From positions 496,001 to 560,000 of the forward strand of contig NC_088937.1 of the NCBI RefSeq assembly GCF_033473495.1: 64,000 bases of DNA. The letters are read 5' to 3'. Below are positions 35,814 through 48,200 of this stretch, one piece after another. The first letter of the stretch is position 1, and every line of letters begins with the position of its first letter. The DNA comes from Cercospora beticola. Taxonomy: Eukaryota; Ascomycota; Dothideomycetes; Mycosphaerellales; Mycosphaerellaceae. A model generated the notes under the pieces. It searched no databases. It saw only the letters and a program-made list of their open reading frames with translations, and was not told where the DNA came from. The position numbers and the translations under genes are program-made.

Positions 35814-38800
35814 GGCTGTGTAAGGCTAGCAGTGCACAACAGGGAGGATGGGCGATGTGTCCGAGTAGCAGCGTATGTTGATGCTTGGCAACACTGGACT
35901 GTGGTCCGGAGGGCAAGTGGTGGGCGTGGTTGGGTTCGTAAGTGGGGAACGACTGGTTCGGCCGTTCGAGGGCAGTGCTGAGTAGACAGTTAAGGCCACC
36001 AGGAAGCGAGCGTGAGTGTTAAGCAGTCGAGGCCCCAAGGCGGGCAGAGGGAGAGCGATAGTGGGCGCGGCAGAAAGCGAATGTGTGTTTGCCTCCCGAG
36101 CCTTCTTGGACCGACACAGACCGACGGGGCACTCTATGTAGGTATGTCGAAGTGTGAAGCTCTTGGAGGATCAGCAGCACCCAAGACTGATCGAAGCGTG
36201 GTATTGTACCTGACGAGCTGCAGTCGACACGCTCGAAATAGACAGCGGTCAGCCTAAGCTGGAAGCGTGCTGGTAGGTCAGCACCCTGGGCCTGCGTGCC
36301 AGAGCCTGTGGCCGCGCGAGGAAAGTGAGAGGGTCCTCGTGTATGACATCGGCATGCATGGGCAGACTGAGAACATGGCCGCCAGCGTGCCAAAGAAGCT
36401 TTTCGCCGCGCTCCACTCCATCTGGCGGTCTTCCGCGCTTGGGTCGACGAGGCCATTGCTCGCTAGCGGGCACCGCGGCGGCGAGACGCTCGGGGCACTG
36501 GTCGTCTGCTTAGGGTTTGCCGTGAGAGAGCCCATGCCACCTCAGTGCACCCACTACCACCACTGTCGCCGCCGCCAGCGCGCGCCCGGGGCACGTATGC
36601 AGACTGCGAATGGAAATGGACGGCGTGGCCCAATGAGGGCGCAACATGGCCGGGAGCGAACGTGGCCGCCGCCGCCCCCAGCAGTAGTCGACGAGCTACC
36701 TACCTTCCTACGGAGAGCTGCAGTGCTGCAGGCGATCCGCTTAGCCTGGCAGCAGCAGCGAGCATGCTTTGGCCCAGCAGACAGACGAGCAGGCTGCAGC
36801 TAGGTGGACTTTTCGGGCGGCGATCTGCAGGCACTGAGGGCTCCAGCAGAGCAGAACGGGCGAGTGCCACGCTCGACGAACTCCCGGGCCTCCGTGTTTG
36901 TGCTGCTGGCTCAGCCTCTGTCAGACTGCCACCGGGCACAATCGTCGCCCGTCAGCACGCCCGCCCGGCACTCACCTGTGCGCCTCGTACCTGGACCACA
37001 CTCGCACGCCCGCCCGTTTGGCCGCCCATGCGGTGGCTGCTCGCGTGGTGGCCCAGGCAGAGGGCGCGCCAGTCACCCATTGTTGACGTTACATTTGCCA
37101 GACTGGCGCCGACGTCAAAATCTTGAACCAAGACCGCTAACGTGCGGGCTGCTCCCGCTGCTGCTCACTAGCGGCTTTTCTATTTTGGGCTCTCAATATT
37201 CGTTTGTCAATCATCACACGTCCTCTTCTTCTTTTTCGCCCGTCGTTCGCCTGTCCACACGATGATGCTGCACTACAGCTGCGCGCGATTCGTGCCCGCC
37301 AGCAGCGCTCGCGTGCCGCATGGCACCCGCCCGCTCCTCTCCTCCGGGAGTGGCTGTCGGCGCTGCCTCGTGCGTGCCGGACTATGCCAGGCCTCCTACA
37401 CCACTCGTCGGCAGACCGGCGACTGCGGAAGTTGCACGGAGACGGAAACTTGTTCATCACTCGGTGCCGTGCGACGTGCTCTCGCCTGACGTGAGAAGCC
37501 GTCGTTCGCTAGGGTTGCTGGCTATATCTATATCTAGGATTCTGGAGATGCAGAACGCCAGCTAGCAGTGGGTAGCGCGTCGCCTGCTGCTCGCTTAATA
37601 GCTGTCCTCGACCATCAGCACCCGGCCACCGCACTTTTGGATGTTGTCTTCAGCAGCGTCTGGGGCTGCCCTGCTCAGTGCTGAAGACGCCGGTGATGTT
37701 CCGCCACATACTTTTCCTCGAACACTGAGGAGCTGCATTTCTCCTCACGCATCGTGCTTCTGATCGTTTCCGCGGGATGCAGGCAGAGGACTAGCTGGCA
37801 TGCGTGTATGCATGTAACGGTAACCATTCCCAAAAGGCCCCCTCCCGTCGTGGAGTGCATGACGTCGGGAATCTCTGTGTGACCGAAGAGCCTCCCCTTC
37901 TGTCTGAGACATTGGGCGCACCTCAGACCCTGGACTGCTCATTGGCTCCATGTCGTCCTTCGTATTCCGCCGATCATGTTTCTATCTCTTGCACACGCCG
38001 GTCGCAGTGGCTTTCAATTGCCGTGACACGCACGGCTGAAGTGCACGAGGAGACGACACACCCGTGCCACTTTCTCCCAGAATTCGGCAGCTTTCAAGCC
38101 ACGCGGATCTAGAAAGAGCGCCTCACCCGCACTCTGCTGCTATTAAAAGCACCTTTTCTCCAATCTTGACGAACGCTATGCAGATCAGCTAGGGCTAGTG
38201 TCCGCAGTAGCGCTGCCTGGAGATCATGCTCAATTCTACACATTTGATATTGGCACCTGCCATCGCCGTCGCCTGCTCACCGACAAGCATGCACGCTGCG
38301 CGACGGCCCATAACGGCGACGTGGAGCGAAGCGAAGATTCAATAGATCGGGTTGGCGCTCGACGCAACAGCCAACCCGCTGTCAACCACCACCAGGCTTT
38401 CGACATACCGGGAGCCGAGCTGACTGTTTGTTCCACATGGCTTCGCAGGCATGGTGATGCTATATCGAACGTCCCGGCTTCCCGAATGCTGCTATCAGGA
38501 CCCGCTCGAAGGAGAAACTCGCCGCTGACAAACAAACGCCAAATGGTGACCACTGCATTCATGCTCTCTCGCGACGTCTCGGACCGCGCCCTCATACCTT
38601 TGACCTGAGCGAGTGGACAGACCAGCTCATGTGATGTGGTCGCTGTGCTTAGGGCGAGGGGTAGAAAACAAAAGACAATGTCCATGCTCACCCGACAATT
38701 GCACCTGGCAAAATCGCGGGCACTCACCCTTAACGATGCTCACATAGCATATCGTTGCTCTGCTCGCGCCTTTCACCGACTGTTGCAATTTTGGACCTCT

Positions 38801-39823
38801 GTCTTACACACTCAGCACACAAGACAGGCACAATGCCTGGAGGCTATTCTCGGCCAAGCCTGCCATTGCATTCACCAACAGACAAACAACTGCGCGCGAT
38901 TGACTGCCCACGTGTCCGCTCCGGACATGCCGCCGGCACACTCAAGCAGATCCAATTTGGTACGTCTTGTGCACAAATCCTTGTTCGCCACTACATTTGG
39001 CTCGAAACAGTTCGGACATAGCCGATGCCAAATTTCACCTCAGTGGGATGTCTCTTGTTGCACTGCCTCAGAGTGATATAGGCGGGAGTTTCATAGAAGC
39101 TCCTCGCAGCACATGTTAACGAAGAGACTTTCGAAAGCAAACGAGTCCGAAACCCAAAAGAACTCCATTGATAGACATGGTTGTTTCGCAGCGTAGCTTC
39201 GCTTTGGCAGGTGAGCATCCAGGACCCTCGATCTGCATGCAATTGTTGCTCCCTTGTGTTGCAGCGCGATTTGCACGCTGATGCGTTGTCGAATTGCAAC
39301 GTCTTCCTTGCTCGCATGGGTCGCAACACCAAATTCTCAGCCTCGCGACAGGTAGCACTGTTCCTGCGGCAGATCAATGAACAGCCTGCAACGGTTCGGC
39401 TTTGGGCAATGCTCATGCGGTGACCGGAACATCGGATGAATCCCTCGGGAGCCTCACGCAAGCCAATCCGCGATCTAGGAGGAGGGTGGAGAAATATGCT
39501 CACCCACCGGCTTGACAATTCTTTAGACTTTGCGATCGCCACGCAAGACACCTTCTGGAAGGCTGGAGGACGTAACGCATCATAACCTTGGGCTTCGCTT
39601 CACTCAAGACAGAGTTTGGCCTACGCGAACATGCTGCCGGTTCGAGTCGAGCCGACTTGAAGTATGAAGTATCGTGCGGTGGTGCCAAGCGGCCCAGCTC
39701 GTGGCCTCGGCTACAACTTCAACCTGGAGTCTGAGCGCGATGATGATGCTCACAATGTGCAGGTACATCTATCACACACCGAACCAACGCCTAGCACGAG
39801 TCAACTGAAGCATCCATCTCATC
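35814..39823. other. Intergenic, 4.0 kb, divergent, no supported gene
   Basis: This is the longest gene-free stretch in the window, between the Upc2-like regulator (minus) and the amidase (plus). The part from 36.0 to 37.5 kb is strongly GC-rich with overlapping low-value frames. The rest is mixed. No domain, splice pattern or RNA gene was recognised. Long leaders and remote control regions are common for fungal regulators, which would explain it. Confidence 0.5.
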
Positions 39824-41551
39824 ATGGGAGATTCGTGGCGATCCATCGCCGCTCGCAAACAGCAGGAGCGAGCCTCGCGCATACCCGTCGAATGGCGTCT
39901 GCAGGCGTCCCAGATCTCAAGCTACGGTGCCTGCGTTCTGGACGCGCCACGACGATTGGGCCTACTTACGACGACTGAGCTGAAAATAACTGAAGACTTC
40001 GACGCCGTAGGTCTACTGGACGAGCTAGCAAACGGGCGCCTCCAATCCGTCGACGTCGTGAGAGCCTTCGCAAAACGAACTGCAATCGCGCACCAACTAG
40101 TCAACTGTTGCACCGAGCTGCTATTCGACGATGCGCTCAAGCGTGCTCAGGAAATAGACGAGCATCTCGCCAAGACTGGCAAGACAATCGGTCCTCTCCA
40201 TGGCTTGCCAATTTCCATCAAAGACTGCTTCCGGGTTAAAGGCTACGATGCGAGTGTTGGCATCGCAAGTCTTTGCTTCAAGCCAGCCACCAGCAATTCG
40301 GCGCTTGTAGACCAATTGCTATCTCTCGGAGCTGTCATACTAGCCAAAACAAATATCCCCCTCACCATGATGGCGCTTGACTCGCACAACAATGTCTTTG
40401 GGCGTACACTCAATCCATTGAACCGCGAACTCACCGCCGGTGGCAGTAGCGGCGGTGAGGGGGCCCTCGTAGCTATGCGCGGTTCTATATTGGGCGTGGG
40501 GACAGACGTGGGAGGGTCTGTTCGCATTCCGGCCTTCTGCAATGGTCTCTGGGGCATCAAACCTTCTCACGGACGCGTGCCATATGCTGGACAAGAGAGC
40601 GGGCAGAAACCGGGCAGCAGCAAGCTTGGAATCGAAGCAACTGCGGGACCAATCGCGACGACTCTCAGAGACTGCGAGCTGCTACTGCGCGTCGTCGCAG
40701 ATAGCGCACCGGAGATCTACGATGTCGAAGTGGTGGCCCAGGACTGGTCACGGCAACTTCCCTTGATTCTGAGAGGTCGAAAGCTTCGTGTTGGGCTGAT
40801 CCGTACCGACGCCATTGCCCGACCGCTTCCGATAATAGATCACTTGATGGACGAAGTCGCTAAGACACTTCGCGCTTCGAAAGAGTCCATCGAAGTCGTT
40901 GAGGTCGACGCCTCTCGTATCCTGTCACGGATCCTGAAAACTTTCAATGGTATAGTATCTATTGACGGCGCCAATGCTTGGTTTGACCACATGGAAAAAA
41001 CGGGAGAACCATTGTCGCCATGGCTGCAAGGCAGACTCACTAGACGAAAGCCAAAATCCACAGATGAGGTACGCGCGTTACAGGCGCAGAAGTCGGAACT
41101 ACAAACCGAGTTTCTAAAAGTATGGAGTGAAGCTGGCGGCTATTGGGTTACGGATGACAGCAAGCTACACAAGGGTGACAGAACTCTAGATGTGCTACTC
41201 ATGCCTGTTGCTCCTCACCCTGTCCCAGGCATAGATCGCTGGAACATCGTCAACTACACCGCTTCACTGAACCTCCTCGACCTCCCCGCCGGCGTGCTTC
41301 CACTTCGGCAGGTCCGCGAAGACGACCTCAAGGGCGATCTCCCCTCCTCCGATCCCCTCAACGCATGGGACAAGATCAACAGGGAGCAGTGGACAAAGGT
41401 CGATCGGAAGATGTACCTCGGCAGCCCGCTGAGCGTGCAGGTCGTGACTCCAAGGTTGACCGAGAGGAAACTTGTTGAAGCTATGGCGGTGCTAGACCAG
41501 GCACTTCGGCCGATGAAGGACGGCAGTGTACAGCCTAGCAGTAAATTGTAG
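39824..41551 (+). CDS. Amidase-signature hydrolase with peroxisomal SKL tail
   Basis: Single exon, 575 residues. The amidase signature family splits amide bonds (acetamide, fatty amides and others) with a Ser-cisSer-Lys triad. Here the triad is Lys133 in ISIKDCF, Ser208 in TAGGSSGGEGAL and nucleophile Ser232 in GTDVGGSVRIPA. The spacings of 75 and 24 are exactly those of the family. The N-terminal MGDSWRSIAARKQQER segment and SWRSIA-like start are frequent in fungal acetamidase-type enzymes. The last three residues are SKL, a canonical type-1 peroxisome signal, which I do not regard as usual for this family. The substrate cannot be predicted. Confidence 0.93.
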   Translation: MGDSWRSIAARKQQERASRIPVEWRLQASQISSYGACVLDAPRRLGLLTTTELKITEDFDAVGLLDELANGRLQSVDVVRAFAKRTAIAHQLVNCCTELLFDDALKRAQEIDEHLAKTGKTIGPLHGLPISIKDCFRVKGYDASVGIASLCFKPATSNSALVDQLLSLGAVILAKTNIPLTMMALDSHNNVFGRTLNPLNRELTAGGSSGGEGALVAMRGSILGVGTDVGGSVRIPAFCNGLWGIKPSHGRVPYAGQESGQKPGSSKLGIEATAGPIATTLRDCELLLRVVADSAPEIYDVEVVAQDWSRQLPLILRGRKLRVGLIRTDAIARPLPIIDHLMDEVAKTLRASKESIEVVEVDASRILSRILKTFNGIVSIDGANAWFDHMEKTGEPLSPWLQGRLTRRKPKSTDEVRALQAQKSELQTEFLKVWSEAGGYWVTDDSKLHKGDRTLDVLLMPVAPHPVPGIDRWNIVNYTASLNLLDLPAGVLPLRQVREDDLKGDLPSSDPLNAWDKINREQWTKVDRKMYLGSPLSVQVVTPRLTERKLVEAMAVLDQALRPMKDGSVQPSSKL

Positions 41552-42129
41552 GGACAATTAACGTGGTCGGAAGACTTGATTCAAAACAAAAGAGCATCCC
41601 ACATCCCACATCCCACAACCAGCAATAGCCGTAGGTGCCTACCTTTCCTGCCAGCAGAACTTTGCAGTGCGATGGCGCTCAATTGGGCAAGTTCCTGGCT
41701 GTCGAGCTAATGCGCTGGTCGGAGAAGGAGATGGCTCCAAGGGGGTCGCTCGTAGGAGGTACACTGATCTCAGTTTCAACATCTCATCTAGAGTCGCATC
41801 GCTGTCGATAGCGTGAGAAAAAGATCAACAGCACCAAATGCTAAACGGCGGAAAGCACTCCCACCGTCTCGTCCGCGTCCACTCATGCACTTCAAAGGTC
41901 TTCCTTATAGTGAATCCATCCGCAACCAGCAAAAGTGACATCTTGACGTCAATAAAAACCACCAATTGGTGGACTGCAAAACGAGCATACAACCATGACA
42001 ACGGCACTACAAATGAAGATCGCACAGCATCGTACACAGACAGATTCAGATTCCACACCAGTACATTCCCGCCAGTACGTTACCACTATCTTTCACATCC
42101 CACATACATATCTCGGCAGGGGGAGCTCA
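41552..42129. other. Intergenic between convergent genes, 578 bp, with CATCCCA repeat
   Basis: 3' flank of the amidase and the Utp8-like gene. A short tandem repeat of CATCCCA (about three copies) lies near 41594-41618. No gene seen. Confidence 0.5.
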
Positions 42130-44942
42130 TCAGATCCTTATCCTCTCAAACCCATACTCTCCCAACCCGCGACTTTTCTGCTCCGCCATTACAGCCTTGA
42201 CAGCCACTTTTCCATTGCCGCTACCAGCACCAGCTACAACAGGCGGCTCACTCCTCCCACCAACAGGCATAAGCGCCAGTTCGGGCGTCCATTCCATTTC
42301 GTCCAATTTCCTCTTGTTCTTCTTCTCACTACCAGCACTCTTCAATGCCGTAGCGGACGTCTTGTCGATTTCCTGGAGATATGTGACGAGGTTCTCGGCG
42401 TGGTAAATTCCTTCGACAATGGCGGAAGTTTCGTTTACGAGGCTTTCGATCAGGTCTTCGGTTGCCCAGACGTTGGAGCTTTGGCCTACGAGCCAGCCGC
42501 TGAGACCGATCGCGTCGATAGAGCAGGAGAGGAGGTGGGCGATGGTGCGGATTGCATGGTTGCTGGGAGTGGAGGCAGTAGGTGATAGAAGGTCTTTGGT
42601 GGCGGCCGGCGGAGCTGAGACTCCGTTGTCCATCATGGAGACGTCTTGGTCAAGGTTGGCGTCCTCTTCTTCGGCGTTGCTCCAGTCGTAGGGTCTGGTC
42701 CAGCCGCCATTGGCGAGTTCCATACGCATGATGTGGATGAAGAATATGATCTCGTCTTGGGACATTTGGGCTCGCATGGCTTTGGTGATGTCTTTTGAAG
42801 GGAACTCTCGGAGGCGGTCGAGGCATTTTCTGAACGTTTCGCTGCGGGTTGAAAGGCCTGCTTCGAGGAATTTCGTGGCTCGCTCGACTTCTGCGAGGGC
42901 TGCTGCTTCTTCTGCTTCCAGGTTGGCTTCGGATTTGTCGTCTGCGGTGCCGTTGGACATGTCCACATCTCCGTTGGTGAGCAGCTGTTGGGCCTCTTCG
43001 GTAGACTCGTTCTGATCTTCAAAAGAGGCGATGAGGACCTGTAGAGCCTGTACTACTTCGGACAGATCCCAGTAAGCAGGCAGAGAGAGCAGGCTGTCAA
43101 GAAGTCCGAAGCTCGAGTCCGCCTCGCTGAGTGCGGTAGTTATGTCGCCGGGCGCAACATATGGTCGAGCCGTGAATTCTGCTGCTACTTGCGGAAGCGC
43201 ATGCTCGACTTCTATCGCCTTGAGGAGTCCAGCAAGAGCGAGCCATCGCAGAATGTTCTTGGAGGGAAAGATCAATTGTAAATGTCGCTGGCCGAGGATG
43301 AAGCCACTCGTCTTTGATCTCCAAGCAAAGATCTTGCCCAGGATGTAAACAGCTTTTTTCCTGTCGACATGCTGAGGATCGAAATGCTGTGGTAGAAGAT
43401 CCCACTCTTCATCATCTTCGGAGCCGTTAGCGGCCCCATTAGTGAGTGGCTCAGAGTCATCGTGCTTTGCGTATTTGCCAACGTGCAAATCCTTTGCGAC
43501 ACGTTTTTCCAGAGCAGGAAGGTCGCGCTGTTGGATGATAGTATCGACTTTCGCCTTCCAGTCATCCCACTTCTTGCGCTTCTTTTCTTTTGTCTCAACT
43601 ATCAGGGCATCGTTGGTGAATTTCCCTTTGGCGAAAACATCAGAGAGCAATGCGCCCTGAGTCCTTTGCCGTTTGACATCTTCCATTGCATCTCCCAGCT
43701 GGAATGCGACAAGACTTGTGCTCTTGATTGCAACGACGACACCTAGATCAGTGAAGTGGCTCAGCAGCGTCGGCGAAGATGTTGCTTGCTCGTCCTTGCC
43801 CTGCGGCAGGGTAAGTGAGTCCAGGACCGAGGCAAATTTGGTATCATAGACAGCAATGCGGTTTTGCAAAGAGACGATGACAGCTCCCGCTGAGAGTCGA
43901 GCAAAGCTTTGGACATGGCCCGACTTCTTACCAAGCTCGAAGGAGACTTTGGGCGTTGTGTTGGACAAGTCGAAGATGGTCAGCCGCGAACCATGTCGCT
44001 GGTAAAGCATGCCAGAGGCTGGATGCAGTTCGAAGCTCGAGCTTTCGTCGCCATATTTCTCAGGCAAATCGTGAGTGAGAACGAGCTCAAGCGGCGACCG
44101 CTGCATCTGAAGGCCTGACGCCCCAACATTCCGCAGCCCGAAGACTCGAAGCTGTCGTTGTTGCCCCAGTCGCACGACCTGGCACAGCAGGGTGGGAGCG
44201 TTCCCCGTTCCTTCCTCTGATATATTGGGATCGAGAAGCGCCAGCACATCCTGGCGGCTTTTGAGCAATCCTCTCCGCGCTGCGTCCAAATCCACGACGC
44301 TTGCATACTCCACCACGACTTCTTCTTGCGCTGTATGCTCCCACCGCGTCTCGTTCAAGTTTCCGGATACACAGTCTACATCTCCATTCTGATACGACAC
44401 CAGGATCGGAGCAGACTCATACCTCGAGTCAGCCGTGGGCACGACGTCCAGACCAACAACCTTCCCATCGCGCAGCTTTCGTTCTCGCTTGACGGGTGCC
44501 CGCGGTTCATGATCTTCATTTTGCGGCCTGCCAATATATTCGATGAAGGCTACCAGCTTCGATCGCGAGTCTTTCGGACGGCTCTGGCAGGCCAAATAGG
44601 TATTTCGTTGCGACTGCAGAGGCTTTGCACGTTTGCAATAGATCGAACAGGGTGGAGCGGCGAGGTACGATTGTGGTGGAAGCGCATAGGAGCTGACAGT
44701 ACTTTGCGTTTGGATCTGTAGACTCGTGAGTTGTTGGCTCTGTGAGACCAAGCATTTTGGTCGAATCGCACATTGTAGATGTTGACACTCTCGCCATCAA
44801 TGCCCACAGCAATCTCATGTCGTTTTCTCTTCCGCGAGCCATTCAAGCTGTATACTGTCGCCGGCTGAATCTGCCCATTTCCCGAATCCAGCGGCTTCGG
44901 TAGCGCTGCGATAGTGTATGGCTCCTCGATCCCGCCCGACAT
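42130..44942 (-). CDS. UTP8: Utp8-like small-subunit processome protein
   Basis: Minus-strand exons 44772-44942 and 42130-44715 give 918 residues. The 56-nt intron (GTGCGA...CTACAG) turns VNIYN into VNIYN-IQTQSTVSSYALPP, the smooth start of a beta-propeller. Utp8 is part of the UtpA complex that binds early pre-rRNA in the nucleolus. The first 380 residues look like a divergent propeller (repeated LTIFDLS, IAVYDTK, LVAFQLG strands). A Lys-rich KEKKRKKWDDWKAKVD segment and a helical half follow, and the end is a basic tail with KKNKRKLDEMEW. The assignment rests on overall layout and the N-terminal IDGESVNIYN pattern. Another propeller-type nucleolar protein is possible. Confidence 0.65.
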
Positions 44943-45210
44943 GGTTGCAGTGGTGCAGCGGCAACAGCTCTACACTCGTGAAGCTCGACATGAACTTTTT
45001 TGGTGGAGCCTCGAGCCGCTCGCTTACCCGGACGAGAAAAGTCTTGGCGGCCGCAAACGCAAACCCCGACCTCCGACGCGGTCGCGTCTCTGCGCGTCTT
45101 CGTCTGCGCGTCATCCCGTGCGCGGCATAACTGTACGCCTTCGCAACACTCCCACCTACACATTCTCTTGCAATGCTTCCTGGATGGCAGCAACCGCAGT
45201 CCTTCGTGCC
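44943..45210. promoter_or_regulatory. Divergent promoter Utp8-like / ELG1
   Basis: 268 bp between opposing start codons. It must serve a ribosome-biogenesis gene and a replication gene. No individual site was identified. Confidence 0.55.
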
Positions 45211-48200
45211 ATGAGCGCTGACGATAGCAAGAGCGTGCATCCGTTCTTTCAACGAACCACTGGTCAGCTCATTCTCGTGGGATGGACGGGGTAGCCTGCT
45301 AATTGAGACAGACAAGTCAACGAATAACCGAGTATCAGACGAGCACGACAAGACCGAGGATGCAGAATATACACCCGACACACCAACCGCCGACTTGGCG
45401 ACGAAGCCAAAGAGAACCAACAGTAAACGGAGACCGAAGAAGGAGGATGTAAAAGGACAGAGCAAGCTTCAGACAACACTGGATGCACGCACAAATACTC
45501 TCGTGGCTGGTGTCAATGGGCTCACTGCGCAATGCCACAGCGAAAAACCGCTGGAGACAGTCGATCAGAATGATCTACGCAAGAAGCGACGGCGGACAAG
45601 CGAGCATGAATCTGTCGAGGTCGGCGTGGGCGCTGCAGATGATGGGCCAGCTGTGGTGCCAGGGTCACGACAACCTTCGCCCCAAGTCGTGATACCAAGG
45701 TCATCACCACCGATAGTCGCAGCTACGGCACCAGACGCCGGCGACGTCTTGGATAGGAGTGTGATCGCACCAAGAACGCCCTCTCCAAAGGCGCAACCTA
45801 AGAAAGTGCTTCGACTCAACGCGAATGGCAAATTCAGCTCGCCTCCAACCAGCAAGCCGAAGCAAGAAGAGGCTGCAGCGCAACCAGTGACTAAACGTGG
45901 TAGACCACGAAGGGCAGCAGCCGCTAATGCCGCGAAGCACCTTGTTGTTAAGATCGGCTATGGTGCAGACGCGTCGTCGAGGGCTGCGACCGGAGATAGA
46001 ATCTCTCGAGTCCTCGTTGGTGAGGAGACCATACCTTTGACGATCGAGACCTCCCCTCGAACTCCCAGGAAGACTCGGTCGAAGGCTGCCGCAAAGAACA
46101 CGACCCCCAAGAAGCGCACTCCAGCAAAGATGGATAAACCTGCACATCCCTTCTTTACTCTAAATAAAGCGAACGACCAACCTGCACCCGCGAAGCATGA
46201 CTCTCCTCGCAAGTCAACCGCTGTCACGCCTGGGAAGCTGAGGATGCAAGCCTTGGCTGATCGTAACTACGACCCGCGAGACCATCTACCATATGTGTCT
46301 ACTTTGAATAAGGACCGGCTCATGATTCGACATCCTGGTGCCAGCGATGCGCCATTTCCTCTCCGTGACCAAATGCATGTGCGAGCTCTCGCCACCGATC
46401 ACGTAGAGCATGATTCGGCGTCTGATTCGAACACTTACGCCAAACGAAAGCAAAAGAACGCCAGAGCACCAATCACACCAGACGACTCGATCCTCGGCCA
46501 TTTCAATGCACAGCTCAGGCCAGAGGAAGAGCGAGCCTTACGAAGCGATGGATTCCACGAGGTTCACGCAAAACTCAATGTGCCTGAGCGATTGATGTTG
46601 TCTGGGCAAGACATTGCGTACAGAATCGCCACTCAGCTTTCAGTTCCGCTTGCCAATCCAGACATTGACGAATTGGCGTTAAGCTCTTCACAACATCAAA
46701 GTCATCCGGCCTTGCAGAGACTTTACGACAGAATTCCCGCTATCATGACTGGGTTCGACGAATCTCGGGGGGAGAATGCATCGTGGACGCAGAAGTACGC
46801 CCCACAGACCTGTGCCGATGTGCTGCAGCCTCAAAACGAGATGCAGATATTGAGAGAATGGCTGGGCTCACTCGCTGTGCAAGCCATTGGTGGTGCCGCC
46901 CCCACGACGAAGCCAGCATCCGTACCTTTCAAGGAAAAGCCCAAGAAGAAGCGGAAGAAGAAATCCGATGAGATGGACGACTTTCTGGTCGATAGCGACG
47001 AAGAGCTTCGCAAAATGAATGAAGTCATCGATTCGGCACCAGCGAGCCCGCTGGGGTTTCGAAGGACACAGAAGAGCGTGGTACAGACAGCGCCTACCGG
47101 AGCGAAACTCAACAATGTCGTGTTTCTGAGCGGCCCACACGGATGTGGCAAGACAGCAGCGGTCTACGGCGTCGCCAAAGAGCTTGGCTTTCGAGTGTTC
47201 GAAATCAGCTCTAGTGAACGTCGAAGTGGCAAAGACGTATTGGACAAGGTTGGTAACATGACTAAAAACCACCTTGTGAAGCATCACGGGACCGAGGGTG
47301 CTCTGTCTGACCATCTTGAAACTCAAGAATCCAAGCCCATGGACGAGGCATTTCAAAAGGACCTTGAGAGTGGTAGACAAGGCAAGATGAGTGCCTTCTT
47401 CAAGCCATCGACCAAAAACCCGCCCAAGCCCAAAGATCCGGAGCCCAAAAAGCTGCTACAGGAGAAAACTCTCAAGGCAGTGAAAGAAGCTTTGAAGCAA
47501 CCACCGAAAGACCAACAGCAATCGCTGATCCTCATAGAAGAGGTCGACATCTTGTTCAAAGACGACAAAGAATTTTGGACAACAATCCTTGAACTGGTCG
47601 GATCGTCGAAGAGGCCATTTATCATGACTTGCAATGACGAGGACCTGGTGGCATGGCAGACTGTTCCTCACCATGCCTTCTTACGCTTTCGACCTGCACC
47701 TATAGACCTCGCCACCAACTACATGTTGCTACTTGCGGCAGCAGAGGGGCATCTCCTGACCAGAGGTGCCGTCAGCACACTATATGAGCATCACGACCGA
47801 GACCTGCGCAGAAGCATCACTGAGCTAGACTATTGGTGTCAGATGGGCGTAGGTGATCCGAAGGAAGGACTGAATTGGATCTACCAGCGATGGCCGCCAG
47901 GATCTGATGTGGACCACTTTGGCCGCAAACTTCGTGTCGTGAGCGACGGCACATATCAAAAGGGCATGGGTCTGACACCATGCCCTGATCCATCAGCCGA
48001 GGACGCGCTCTGGTGGGCTTGGGAGAACTTTGGAGTCGAACCCTCCCGGGCGCTCGGCTGGAAGGCATATTTGGACAACGATCAAAGGCTATCCATGGAC
48101 GGTCTGCCATCTTCGACTGATCGAAAACAGAATCTTCGCAAGCTATCCTTCGCGGCTGCTACCGCTGACGTTCTGAGCGCAGCAGACGCATGCACATCTC

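Noticed and set aside
36267..36803. 178-codon plus-strand open frame
   Set aside because: GC-driven open frame with Arg/Pro/Ala-rich text, no domain and no supporting splice context.
38236..38727. 163-codon minus-strand open frame
   Set aside because: No domain, and a plus-strand frame of similar length covers the same DNA.
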